Below are positions 23,925-29,839 of a stretch of 30,404 nt of DNA, piece after piece. Each line of letters begins with the position of its first letter. The first letter of the stretch is position 1. The stretch comes from a virus. The position numbers and the translations under genes are program-made. Below the pieces are notes generated by a model. That model was not told the DNA's origin. It worked only from the letters and a program-made list of their open reading frames with translations, and searched no databases. The DNA lies in the IMG/VR virus record IMGVR_UViG_3300037337_000047, positions 1 to 30,404 of that record; one strand, written 5' to 3'.

Positions 23925-24113
23925 TTACTTCACGTGAATGTTTGACGTAAATTTTAATAATGTTAAATAATTCTCTTCGCTAAAAACTTCTAGTCGTGTT
24001 TTGCATTTTCTTTTTCTGAATGCCCCGTAAGGCATTCCAATGACTTCTGCAGCACGTTTACCTGACATTCCTAGTGTAGCGGTTAGGGATTGTATTTTAT
24101 CGTTTGGAGTCAT
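23925..24113 (-). CDS. Small helix-turn-helix-like protein
   Basis: A protein of 62 aa. The central GMSGKRAAEVIGMPYGAFRK stretch (about 15-34) looks like a helix-turn-helix, with AAEVIGMPYGAFR as turn and recognition helix. The C-terminus carries a short helical segment. It sits immediately upstream of the small RNA and could regulate it or the helicase operon. Its ATG is only 1 nt after the upstream stop. DNA binding is inferred. Confidence 0.55.
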   Translation of the reverse strand: MTPNDKIQSLTATLGMSGKRAAEVIGMPYGAFRKRKCKTRLEVFSEENYLTLLKFTSNIHVK

Positions 24114-24114
24114 A

Positions 24115-24330
24115 TTAGTAGTTTAGCATTATTGATTTTTTCATAGACGCAATCCTGCAATCCGCTCTTAATTCCCTAACTAATTTAGAACCGCCTACTT
24201 TGTCAAAAGTTGATTTTTCTAATTGATTTTCTAAAATTGCTCTCTCGCTTCTGAATCCCTTTTCAGTTAAAAATTCCATTAAACCTGTGTGCGTTGTTCT
24301 TGTAATTGTAAATCCGTAAGATGTTGTCAT
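24115..24330 (-). CDS. Hypothetical small protein
   Basis: A protein of 71 aa. It opens with a short beta-like segment (MTTSYGFTITRTTHTG), followed by a charged helical region (LMEFLTEKGFRSERAILENQ) and a basic C-terminus. No family recognised. It lies in the second gene position behind the 24717 promoter and next to the helix-turn-helix gene, so it is likely an early accessory protein. Confidence 0.55.
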   Translation of the reverse strand: MTTSYGFTITRTTHTGLMEFLTEKGFRSERAILENQLEKSTFDKVGGSKLVRELRADCRIASMKKSIMLNY

Positions 24331-24343
24331 AATTTTTGTTTTT

Positions 24344-24362
24344 AAGGGGCTTTTACACCCCG
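24344..24362 (-). terminator. Weak GC hairpin between small genes
   Basis: GGGG (24346 region) and CCCC (24357 region) can pair around a loop of about 8 nt in an otherwise AT-rich gap. The minus side continues TTAAAAA, without a clean T run, so it is more a stability or processing element than a true terminator. Confidence 0.3.
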
Positions 24363-24373
24363 ATTGTTTTTAA

Positions 24374-24658
24374 TTATATTTGATTCTCCATCCAAGTTAA
24401 AATAACTTCTGAATCCTCTTCTTGAAAGTTGTAATTTTCTCCAAACAAAGAAACTAAATTACTTTGTGATACTGATTCTTCGCAAAGATGATTGTCTAGT
24501 TTATTTTGAACGTGTGCAGTGATTGAGTTATCTTTACTCCAAAGTCTTAACATTAAAAAACCTTCTGAAGTATCGCACATTTCAATTCCTGTTTCGATTA
24601 TTTCTAATTTTTCGCTTCTTGATAATTTGCTCCAGTTTTTTGATAATTGAGTTTCCAT
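24374..24658 (-). CDS. Hypothetical protein, first gene after promoter 24717
   Basis: A protein of 94 aa, acidic (many E and D in the C-terminal half, NYNFQEEDSEVILTWMENQ) and helical in the N-terminus (LSRSEKLEIIETGIEMCDTS). Small acidic early phage proteins sometimes mimic DNA or inhibit host factors, but no such family is recognised here. It begins about 50 nt behind the transcription start predicted from the 24717 promoter, with leader AGAAATTATG. Confidence 0.6.
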   Translation of the reverse strand: METQLSKNWSKLSRSEKLEIIETGIEMCDTSEGFLMLRLWSKDNSITAHVQNKLDNHLCEESVSQSNLVSLFGENYNFQEEDSEVILTWMENQI

Positions 24659-24709
24659 AATTTCTATTTGTTTGAGTTTGCCGTGTAAATCACTTCCTTA
24701 ACTCTTGTA

Positions 24710-24758
24710 CAAATATACGGAACAAAAGTGTTCCAAAATGTTAATGCAGTGTTAAAGT
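24710..24758 (-). promoter_or_regulatory. Leftward promoter with dyad operator and shared upstream motif
   Basis: Minus-strand TATATTTG (24717-24710) is a perfect -7 box. TTG at 24736-24734 is 16 nt above it. The spacer holds the dyad GGAACAAAAGTGTTCC (24719-24734), ideally placed for a repressor. ACTTTAACACT (minus, 24758-24748) lies 36 nt upstream of the -7 box by its centre, as at 17442. It should drive the genes from 24658 leftward. Confidence 0.75.
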
Positions 24759-24769
24759 TTTAAAACAAA

Positions 24770-24795
24770 AAAAGCCAATCATTTCTGACTGGCTT
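24770..24795 (-). terminator. Terminator of early operon
   Basis: Minus-strand AGCCAGTCA (24794-24786) pairs with TGATTGGCT (24781-24773), one G-T pair, 4-nt loop, then seven T. It lies about 55 nt after the stop of the gene at 24849-25088 and separates the recombination block from the promoter at 24717. Confidence 0.8.
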
Positions 24796-24848
24796 CCTAA
24801 CTTTAAAACAAAAAAATTAAACTATGAAAAAACAAAGATAGTGAATTA

Positions 24849-25088
24849 TTACATTGTATCGTTAAAATCTTTTCTAATAATTGTTTCAATCTTTTTGACC
24901 ATATCATTAAAATACGTGGTTTTCTGAACTGTAGATGTATCTGCGATGCTGTCTATAAACTCCTCGCAAAACTTTACCTGTTGCAGCATCTTTTTGGAAG
25001 TCAGTTTTAGCTGGTCGTAAATCTCTAGTTCAATCATTTTAATGCAAACCAGCTGATGCATTAGTTGGTGTTTTTTATTTGGATTCAT
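24849..25088 (-). CDS. Hypothetical helical early protein
   Basis: A protein of 79 aa, almost wholly helical. The first half has hydrophobic heptads (HQLVCIKMIELEIYDQLKLT) and the second half is amphipathic (KFCEEFIDSIADTS, MVKKIETIIRKDF). It is coupled to the upstream gene by a 4-bp overlap. A small coiled-coil dimer is likely. Role unknown. It is the last gene before a terminator. Confidence 0.55.
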   Translation of the reverse strand: MNPNKKHQLMHQLVCIKMIELEIYDQLKLTSKKMLQQVKFCEEFIDSIADTSTVQKTTYFNDMVKKIETIIRKDFNDTM

Positions 25089-25315
25089 AATTCCTTTAGT
25101 TTTAAAAATTCATCAAAAGTTACAACCGTTTTTGTCTTTGATTTCGATCGTATGTAAAAATCCATATCAGATTCGAATTTCTGAAAATAACATTCCATAT
25201 TACTTCTAATTAATGATCTTTCGTTTTTCCAAATCTGCAATCCTGTTGCTAGTTCTTGGATTTCTTGAATTGTAAGAATAGTGCAATCTACTTGTGTGTT
25301 GTTTATTGTGTTCAT
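25085..25315 (-). CDS. Hypothetical early protein
   Basis: A protein of 76 aa with a helical middle (IQEIQELATGLQIWKNERS) and a C-terminal part mixing basic residues and a short helix (KTVVTFDEFLKLKEL). No family recognised. Its start overlaps the upstream gene by 4 bp and its end overlaps the next gene by 4 bp, so the three small genes at 24849-25542 are translated as a unit. Confidence 0.55.
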   Translation of the reverse strand: MNTINNTQVDCTILTIQEIQELATGLQIWKNERSLIRSNMECYFQKFESDMDFYIRSKSKTKTVVTFDEFLKLKEL

Positions 25316-25542
25316 TTCTCTTTATTTAAGCGTGAATTAATTATCAAATATTTACCGTCTTTTGAAAAGTAGAAACTACTTCTAAAAACTTGTAAAAATT
25401 TGTAGTTTTTTATTCTGATAAAATTTTTTTCTGAAATAATTAAGGGCCTTATTTTGCTTTTAATTTGAAGCCTTGAGCATCTTATTCTTATGCCTTTATC
25501 TGTCATTTTAAGCATTTTTGCAACTTCTGATATAGTGTACAT
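25312..25542 (-). CDS. MerR/excisionase-like helix-turn-helix protein
   Basis: A protein of 76 aa. The first 26 residues (MYTISEVAKMLKMTDKGIRI onward) match the start of MerR-like/excisionase helix-turn-helix domains (HTH_17 type), where a T/S-I-x-E-x-A-x-x-L pattern leads into the recognition helix. The rest is basic and beta-like. With no integrase in the window, it is more likely a small transcription factor than a true excisionase. It stands alone between the SSB gene and two unknowns. Confidence 0.6.
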   Translation of the reverse strand: MYTISEVAKMLKMTDKGIRIRCSRLQIKSKIRPLIISEKNFIRIKNYKFLQVFRSSFYFSKDGKYLIINSRLNKEK

Positions 25543-25555
25543 AGTTGTTTAAATT

Positions 25556-25578
25556 AACCCCCTAAATTAATAGCGGGT
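25556..25578 (-). terminator. Possible weak terminator after SSB gene
   Basis: Minus-strand AACCC and GGGTT can pair around an AT-rich loop shortly after the stop of the SSB gene. There is no continuous T run behind it, so partial termination or a stabilising 3' structure is the most that can be claimed. Confidence 0.3.
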
Positions 25579-25587
25579 TGTTAGTTT

Positions 25588-25956
25588 TTAGAATGGCAAA
25601 TCGTGGTGTTCGCTTTCTTCTGCAAAAGTTTGAGGTTTAGCTTGACTTGCTGGTGCGGTGTTTGTCGGGTGATTTGCGGAAGTTACGTTTGTACTTTCAA
25701 TTTTCCAACCTTGAATAGTGTTAAAATAAACCGATTCTCCTTGCGGGTTTACCCATTCTCTCCCCCTTAAATTTATACTTACTTTTACTTCTTGACCTAC
25801 TTTGTAATTATTTAGAAAATCGCATTTATCCTGCACAAATTGTACTGTAATATGCTGTGGATATTGTTCATCTGTGGTTAAAATTACATTTTGACTTTTA
25901 AACGTTCCTTTTTCAACCACTTTTTGAATTGCTTTAATTTTTCCTGCTACTTCCAT
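25588..25956 (-). CDS. ssDNA-binding protein (DUF3127-like)
   Basis: A protein of 122 aa. Residues ~1-90 form an OB-fold-like set of strands (AGKIKAIQKVVEKGTFKSQN, PQHITVQFVQDKCDFL, GQEVKVSINLRGREWVNPQG). They are followed by a flexible Q/T/A/P linker and an acidic-hydrophobic tip EHHDLPF, the classic partner-recruiting end of SSB proteins. This matches DUF3127 proteins of Bacteroidota phages that replace SSB. It should coat single strands during replication and recombination and recruit proteins by its tip. 1 nt separates it from the YqaJ exonuclease gene. Confidence 0.8.
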   Translation of the reverse strand: MEVAGKIKAIQKVVEKGTFKSQNVILTTDEQYPQHITVQFVQDKCDFLNNYKVGQEVKVSINLRGREWVNPQGESVYFNTIQGWKIESTNVTSANHPTNTAPASQAKPQTFAEESEHHDLPF

Positions 25957-25957
25957 T

Positions 25958-26578
25958 TTAAAATTGTTTATTATTAATTAAATACTCTACGAATTCATTT
26001 CTCAAATTAACCGCTTCTATAATTCGGCTTTTTATTAGTTTAATTCTTATTTCGTCTCTTTCAACAACTATTTCATGCCACATTTCAATTCCATTATAAA
26101 TAATGTAGTTGAAAAAATAACATTTTTTAGAATTACTACACAACATTTGCATCTGCATCTGGTCAATGTAAAATTTATCAATTGCTTTTATTCCGCTTCT
26201 GACGATGTGAAAGAACTTTTTGGGCTTTGGACATTTTATCTCTAAAATTGCATCGTTGCCAACATTTCCATCTGGCGACGCTCCAGCATCTTCGCCAAAA
26301 GGATAAAAATAACTTTCTTTCACCTCAATAAAATCAAGTTCTTTAATTTCTTTAAACTTATTGAATGCCAACGGCTCTAAATCAATGCCTCTTTGCATAT
26401 CAAATGAAACAAAACTATCCTCTTCATTTAGTCCGAAAACTATTTCGTTTGCCTTTTCTTCAATGTAAGATTCGCCTGTCAATCCTAGCCCTTTAACTCC
26501 TAAAAGTTCACTTATTCTCGAAGCGGTAAACCTACCTTTCCGAGAATCGAACCACTCTTTACTCCGTTGCTTTTCCAT
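25958..26578 (-). CDS. YqaJ-family recombination exonuclease
   Basis: A protein of 206 aa starting MEKQRSKEWFDSRKGRFTAS, the typical YqaJ opening (WF..R.gr.taS). MQRGIDLEPLAF has Glu68, GASPDGNV has Asp103 and ILEIKCPKP has Glu113 and Lys115, the catalytic residues of the lambda-exonuclease-like PD-(D/E)xK fold. A QMQMQML segment follows, as in family members. It would chew 5' ends to make 3' single strands for annealing. It overlaps the upstream gene by 20 bp, so the two probably act together. Confidence 0.9.
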   Translation of the reverse strand: MEKQRSKEWFDSRKGRFTASRISELLGVKGLGLTGESYIEEKANEIVFGLNEEDSFVSFDMQRGIDLEPLAFNKFKEIKELDFIEVKESYFYPFGEDAGASPDGNVGNDAILEIKCPKPKKFFHIVRSGIKAIDKFYIDQMQMQMLCSNSKKCYFFNYIIYNGIEMWHEIVVERDEIRIKLIKSRIIEAVNLRNEFVEYLINNKQF

Positions 26579-27059
26579 ATTCTAAATATTTTTTATAAAT
26601 TTCGTCCGTAATTGTGTAGGACTTTTCAATTTGCTCTTTTGTTGCGTTGGCTTGTTTTGCTTTATCAAAATTAGCTTCTGTAAACGATATTTTTACTTTT
26701 GTCTTTGGTTGTATTGGCTTAATCCTAATGCCGCCTACAACCTCGCCTTTCATCTTTACATTAACATCTAAATACAATTCAATGTGCACAAGTTTCCAGT
26801 CTTCGACAAATGGACTGCCACCGCAAAATGTTTTTATTTGCTTTGCGTTTGTCGAATTTAAAACCAACGGCTTTATTTTTTCAACAAAATACGCAATATT
26901 GAAATCCCCTTTTTTTCCTGCAACAGAAACCCCGTATTCCTGTTTTACTTGTTGAATTGTAAAAATTAAAGGTTTTTTTTGTTCGATAAAATCTTCTAAA
27001 TCTGCGCTCCCTAAATGGTCGGATTTTGCTACTGCTCGATAGTGGTGTTTCGCTTCCAT
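26559..27059 (-). CDS. Putative recombination partner of the YqaJ exonuclease
   Basis: A protein of 166 aa. Its N-terminus (MEAKHHYRAVAKSDHLGSAD, followed by LEDFIEQKKPLIFTI) and a middle with FCGGSPFVEDWKLVHIELYL (about 83-103) recur in Bacteroidota phages beside YqaJ and SSB genes. The C-terminal half is strand-rich and ends with a helix. It may be a ssDNA-annealing or replication protein occupying the place of RecT/Erf, but it lacks any motif known to me for those families. The coupling with the exonuclease is the main support. Confidence 0.5.
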   Translation of the reverse strand: MEAKHHYRAVAKSDHLGSADLEDFIEQKKPLIFTIQQVKQEYGVSVAGKKGDFNIAYFVEKIKPLVLNSTNAKQIKTFCGGSPFVEDWKLVHIELYLDVNVKMKGEVVGGIRIKPIQPKTKVKISFTEANFDKAKQANATKEQIEKSYTITDEIYKKYLEYGKATE

Positions 27060-27063
27060 AATA

Positions 27064-27225
27064 TTAATAATTTTTGTTTAAGTTCGATAATGGTTTGTTG
27101 AAATTTGGGTCGTAAATTATAACCTCTATTTCCTTTGCAGTTGCGTAAAGCAGTTCATTTAACCGCTTTAATTCCGCTTCTAACGCTTCAATTCTTAATT
27201 TTTGGTATTCTATGACATTATTCAT
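27064..27225 (-). CDS. Small coiled-coil protein
   Basis: A protein of 53 aa: residues 1-30 (YQKLRIEALEAELKRLNELL) show clean leucine/isoleucine heptads, followed by a short beta-like VIIYDPNFNK segment. Its ATG overlaps the preceding stop (ATGA). It is too short for many gene finders, but the coupling and coiled coil support translation. It may dimerise with the upstream coiled-coil protein; function unknown. Confidence 0.6.
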   Translation of the reverse strand: MNNVIEYQKLRIEALEAELKRLNELLYATAKEIEVIIYDPNFNKPLSNLNKNY

Positions 27226-27647
27226 AAAGCATTCATTTTAGCTTTTAACAAATCAATTTCTTGTTGCAATGCTATTTTTGATTGCTTGCTGGTTTTTTCT
27301 TTAAAAACTGCCTTTTGAATCTCATCTGTTTTAATAGATAAATCTGAATTTTCAAAGTAGCCTAAATAAGTGAAAAAATTTAAAGAAATTTCTCCAAAAT
27401 TTAATTCGCACGATGCATCTCCTATTCTAGTAACCTCATAATTTCCATCTGTTAATTTTTGATGAATCGAGGCTTTGACGAAATCTAAACAATTTCTAAG
27501 GTTAAAACTTACTCTCGGGATGTTGCCAATATGCTCTTCTACAATTAGCGCATCTTCCCTATCTAATTGTAAATAAACGTCGTCAAAGTTTTTTACTCTG
27601 GGCGTTTCGTTTGCTGGCGACATAAAGTCTAAGTGATCTGATTCCAT
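27222..27647 (-). CDS. Hypothetical first gene of leftward early operon
   Basis: A protein of 141 aa from ATG 27647. A longer in-frame start at 27713 would lie upstream of the promoter's -7 box (27679-27672) and is rejected. The first part is acidic (MESDHLDFMSPANETP), the middle is strand-rich (GNYEVTRIGDASCELNFGEI) and the end is a coiled coil (SKIALQQEIDLLKAKMNAL). As the first product of the early transcript it may be regulatory, but no family is recognised. Confidence 0.65.
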   Translation of the reverse strand: MESDHLDFMSPANETPRVKNFDDVYLQLDREDALIVEEHIGNIPRVSFNLRNCLDFVKASIHQKLTDGNYEVTRIGDASCELNFGEISLNFFTYLGYFENSDLSIKTDEIQKAVFKEKTSKQSKIALQQEIDLLKAKMNAL

Positions 27648-27671
27648 AATATTAATATTTATTTGTTTTGA

Positions 27672-27724
27672 CAAAAATACAACTAAATAACCTTTCAAGG
27701 TATTTTTTAACATACTTTAACACT
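27672..27724 (-). promoter_or_regulatory. Early leftward promoter and operator region
   Basis: Minus-strand TTG (27698-27696), 16-nt spacer, TATTTTTG (27679-27672). The dyad ACCTTTCAAGGT (27690-27701) covers the TTG. ACTTTAACACT (plus strand, 27714-27724), also found upstream of two other promoters, sits between this and the divergent promoter. TTAACA elements repeat at about one helical turn. It drives the recombination genes. Confidence 0.7.
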
Positions 27725-27743
27725 TTAATATTGAATTCGGTTG

Positions 27744-27751
27744 TACCTTTG
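27744..27751 (+). promoter_or_regulatory. -7 box of the repressor/cassette promoter
   Basis: TACCTTTG fits TAnnTTTG, 17 nt before the repressor ATG, followed by an A-rich leader typical of the group. There is no TTG at normal spacing; ACTTTAACACT (27714-27724) overlies the -33 position and could let the repressor control its own gene. Confidence 0.6.
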
Positions 27752-27767
27752 AAAAAAAAAAACAATT

Positions 27768-27983
27768 ATGAATTTACTAAAATTATTGATACAGGCGTCT
27801 GGATTAAATCAGAAAGAATTTGCACAAAAAGTCGGTCGAAATCCCGCTCATATTAGCCGTCAAAAAATAAATGGCGGAAATATGACTTTTGAATCTTTAC
27901 TGGAGTACGCCCAAATAGTTGGTGTATCTGAATTGAATTTTAATTATAAAAACGTAAAAGTAAAAGTAATTTTTAAAATGTAA
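27768..27983 (+). CDS. Cro/CI-type helix-turn-helix repressor
   Basis: A protein of 71 aa. LNQKEFAQKVGRNPAHISRQ (about 13-32) is a clear Cro/CI (XRE) helix-turn-helix, with QKEFAQKVG as helix 2 and NPAHISRQK as recognition helix. The rest has two further helices and a short strand-like tail, so it is a small Cro-like dimer with no protease domain. It lies opposite the early operon with divergent promoters in a 120-bp gap, the standard switch geometry. The cassette genes behind it are on the same strand. Confidence 0.8.
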   Translation: MNLLKLLIQASGLNQKEFAQKVGRNPAHISRQKINGGNMTFESLLEYAQIVGVSELNFNYKNVKVKVIFKM

Positions 27984-27988
27984 ATATT

Positions 27989-28384
27989 ATGACAACAGAT
28001 AGTTATATCAACAAAAATGTTCAAATTACCAATTGGAAGTTTAATTTTTTTGACTTTGAGGGTTCAAATGAAGCACAAGACCCGCAATGCGTGCAAACGA
28101 GTGTTATGACCAGTTATTACTTGGTTAAATATTATGGTGGAAGTTATGAAGATAGTTTTGATGTTGTTCTTTTTGCTACAAGTAAAAAAACAACAGCTAC
28201 TAAATATTGTACCAAATTTAACAAAATTTTAAAAAAATGGAAAGACTATTATAAGCAATTTGAGACGCAAAAATACGGAATAATGACTTGGATAGCTGAT
28301 GAATACATCAACACTAAGTTTGAAAGATGGAATAAACTTAATAAAATAAGCAAATGTTGTTACGTAGAAGTTTTGGTTAGATAA
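27989..28384 (+). CDS. Unknown protein, possible first cassette
   Basis: A protein of 131 aa beginning 5 nt after the repressor stop, so it is co-transcribed. It has a mixed beta/alpha pattern (VQITNWKFNFFDFE, YYLVKYYGGSYEDSFDVVLF) and a basic helical part (KYCTKFNKILKKWKDYYKQF). It contains several aromatic residues and four cysteines but no motif I recognise. It is followed by the first attC-like site (28399-28477). A cassette origin is inferred from that site only, as its own 5' boundary is not marked. Confidence 0.6.
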   Translation: MTTDSYINKNVQITNWKFNFFDFEGSNEAQDPQCVQTSVMTSYYLVKYYGGSYEDSFDVVLFATSKKTTATKYCTKFNKILKKWKDYYKQFETQKYGIMTWIADEYINTKFERWNKLNKISKCCYVEVLVR

Positions 28385-28398
28385 TTAGTCATAAATAA

Positions 28399-28477
28399 TA
28401 GATATACGCAAGTTCTTGCGAAAGATAAACACGAATTAACCACATATTTTGCCATTGCTTTCAAACCGATGTTGTGC
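28399..28477 (+). repeat. attC-like site 1
   Basis: It begins TAGATATACGCA with hairpin CGCAAGTTCTTGCG and includes TTTTGCCATTGCTT (28447-28460), as in site 2. It ends with GTTGTGC (28471-28477). That last element is the cleavage-end-like core; its complement GCACAAC starts site 2, as expected if the sequence between came in as one circular cassette. Confidence 0.5.
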
Positions 28478-28510
28478 GGTGGTGCTTTTAACAATTAAAA
28501 ATATAAAATT

Positions 28511-28726
28511 ATGTCAAAAAGAAAATATTCAAAAATGTCTGATAAAGTTAAAATCACACATTACGAATGCACAAATAGAAAGTGTAAGTGGCAAGGAATG
28601 GATGAGCAAAAGGGAACTCAATATTTAGAAAATGGATTTACAGAATTAATTTGCCCTAAATGTTGTAAAAATGAGTTTTATGGATTACTTCCATCTTATG
28701 TAGATTCTCTTTCTGAAGTTTCGTAG
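28511..28726 (+). CDS. Zinc-ribbon protein (cassette gene)
   Basis: A protein of 71 aa with C20-x4-C25 and C48-x2-C51 and a further Cys52, a four-cysteine zinc ribbon interrupted by a loop of about 22 residues. The N-terminus is basic. Such folds often mediate nucleic acid or protein contacts. Specific function is unknown. It has its own A-rich leader (ATATAAAATTATG) but no promoter. It is flanked by attC-like sites 1 and 2, so it may be a transferable cassette. Confidence 0.6.
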   Translation: MSKRKYSKMSDKVKITHYECTNRKCKWQGMDEQKGTQYLENGFTELICPKCCKNEFYGLLPSYVDSLSEVS

Positions 28727-28732
28727 CATCTC

Positions 28733-28864
28733 GCACAACGTTTCGCAGCTATAAGCAGTGGTAAAATACGGATGCAGATATTTTCGGCTAAATATAAACG
28801 CCTTGCGAAACGAGATTATGAACTTAAAACAAAACTTTGCCATTGCTTATAACTGCTGTTATAT
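28733..28864 (+). repeat. attC-like site 2
   Basis: It starts GCACAAC (28733) and ends GTTATATG (28858). Two nested arms of 21 nt (28745-28765 and 28836-28856) are complementary at 18 positions, with two further G-T pairs. A second 9-bp pair (28739-28747 with 28804-28812) competes at the base. About 130 nt long, within the range known for attC sites. Imperfect stems, as here, are typical of attC recognised as folded single strands. Confidence 0.55.
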
Positions 28865-28900
28865 GATGTACGGATTATTAATAACTAAATATATTAAAAA

Positions 28901-29140
28901 ATGAAATTAGACGATATAGCTAATTTATTGGCTGAAAAAATAAACCAAGCTCACTATATAAAACATTATTTGAACAATGTATTTATAGAAGGTTTTCAAA
29001 AAGGAGCAGAAGGAAGCGACTCTTTTGCTATTGCTTTTTATGAATGGAGGTCAACGTGTTTGATTAAAAACATCGACCAATATACAAACAAAGAAGCTCT
29101 TGAAATGTACAAAAAAAATCTTATGAAAACGAAAACGTAG
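28901..29140 (+). CDS. Unknown small protein (cassette gene)
   Basis: A protein of 79 aa, largely helical. It opens MKLDDIANLLAEKINQAHYI and later holds FIEGFQKGAEGSDSFAIAFYEW and a basic end (MYKKNLMKTKT). No family recognised. It is preceded by an A-rich leader (TATTAAAAAATG) and flanked by attC-like sites 2 and 3. It is the last gene before the convergent terminator at 29189. Confidence 0.55.
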   Translation: MKLDDIANLLAEKINQAHYIKHYLNNVFIEGFQKGAEGSDSFAIAFYEWRSTCLIKNIDQYTNKEALEMYKKNLMKTKT

Positions 29141-29188
29141 TATATCATATAACTAGTAGATATACGCATAAACTTGCGTTTTTAACAC
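29141..29188 (+). repeat. attC-like site 3 (probably shortened)
   Basis: CATATAAC (29146-29153) is complementary to the GTTATATG that begins this cassette (28858). TAGATATACGCA (29157-29168) is identical to 28399-28410, and CTTGCG follows at the same 16-nt distance in both. The right half seen in sites 1 and 2 is missing; the convergent terminator starts instead. Confidence 0.4.
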
Positions 29189-29222
29189 AAAATAACCACT
29201 CAATTTGAGTGGTTATTTTTTT
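29189..29222. terminator. Bidirectional terminator between cassette array and lysis gene
   Basis: Two 15-nt arms (29189-29203 and 29205-29219) are fully complementary with a single-base centre, and runs of T occur on both sides (plus: TTATTTTTTT). It ends the rightward cassette transcript and the leftward lysis transcript. Its core CCACTCAATTTGAGTGG differs from the terminator at 7343 by one base. Confidence 0.85.
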
Positions 29223-29839
29223 AACGTCAAAATCGGAATTGAATATCCGACAAAGTAGTTTTTTTGATTATCTATTGAAACAGAAAAATTATTAATGAAA
29301 ATATTTCCTTTATAAATAAATCCATCAAAATTTTGATTATTTCCAATTTCTGCACCAGCTCTCAAACTAAAATAAGGTTGTTTAATTTTTATTGGAACTT
29401 CTGTTTTTCTTGCTTTAATTTTATAGTTTGGTGTAATCTCTTGAACTTCACCACGAACTATTCCTTCGATATTTAACTCCAAAAACTCATCATCAAACTT
29501 GGTCGAAAACTTACTTATTGCAATTGCTTTTTGATATAGTAAAACTTTGTTTATGGAATCGACAATTAAAAACTGTTTCATTAAAATACTGTTTTCGTAT
29601 TTGAGTTCAGCGTTCAATGGATTTACTTTTACAACTGTTTTACCTTTTAAATAAACAGTATCGTGTATGATATCTGCATTAGGTTTTTGACCTATAAATT
29701 GTCCTTTTATTTCAGGCGTTTTTACAGTTACAAATTTAGGCCCTGGACTGCAAGTTTTAAACATAACAACCAAAAATAAAACAACCCACCCGGTCCATTT
29801 GAACCAGTTTGGAATTACTATTGAATTTGTTTGTATCAT
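29213..29839 (-). CDS. Membrane-anchored lysis-associated protein (possible spanin analogue)
   Basis: A protein of 208 aa with one N-terminal membrane helix (WTGWVVLFLVVMFKTC, about 15-31), then a long periplasm-facing part. Segments PEIKGQFIGQKPNADIIHDT and VYLKGKTVVKVNPLNAELKY resemble an N-anchored protein type seen in Bacteroidota phages near lysozymes. The C-terminal half is beta-rich. Start overlaps the amidase stop by 4 bp, so it is last in the lysis transcript. A spanin-like job in breaching the outer membrane is inferred from topology and position only. Confidence 0.55.
   Translation of the reverse strand: MIQTNSIVIPNWFKWTGWVVLFLVVMFKTCSPGPKFVTVKTPEIKGQFIGQKPNADIIHDTVYLKGKTVVKVNPLNAELKYENSILMKQFLIVDSINKVLLYQKAIAISKFSTKFDDEFLELNIEGIVRGEVQEITPNYKIKARKTEVPIKIKQPYFSLRAGAEIGNNQNFDGFIYKGNIFINNFSVSIDNQKNYFVGYSIPILTLKK

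Larger units (their letters stand above)
28472..29188 (+). mobile_element. Integron-like cassette array without integrase
   Basis: Two full cassettes, each a short promoterless gene with its own attC-like site: gene 28511-28726 with site 28733-28864 and gene 28901-29140 with site 29141-29188. Complementary ends match per cassette: GTTGTGCG (28471) with CGCACAAC (28732), and GTTATATGATGTA (28858) with TATATCATATAAC (29141; 12 of 13). This is the signature of integron cassettes. No integrase lies in the window, so it would be a CALIN-type array, mobilised by a host enzyme. Confidence 0.5.

Noticed and set aside
24833-24840. TATCTTTG on the minus strand, a perfect -7 box
   Set aside because: No TTG upstream and only a ~60-nt stretch before the terminator, with no extra structure or coding frame. 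Probably chance in AT-rich DNA.
25312-25542. True excisionase function for the MerR-like small protein
   Set aside because: There is no integrase in the window, so excision cannot be argued; only a DNA-binding fold is supported.
27648-27713. 22-codon N-terminal extension of the gene at 27222-27647
   Set aside because: It would start upstream of the early promoter's -7 box and its residues are unlike the rest of the protein.
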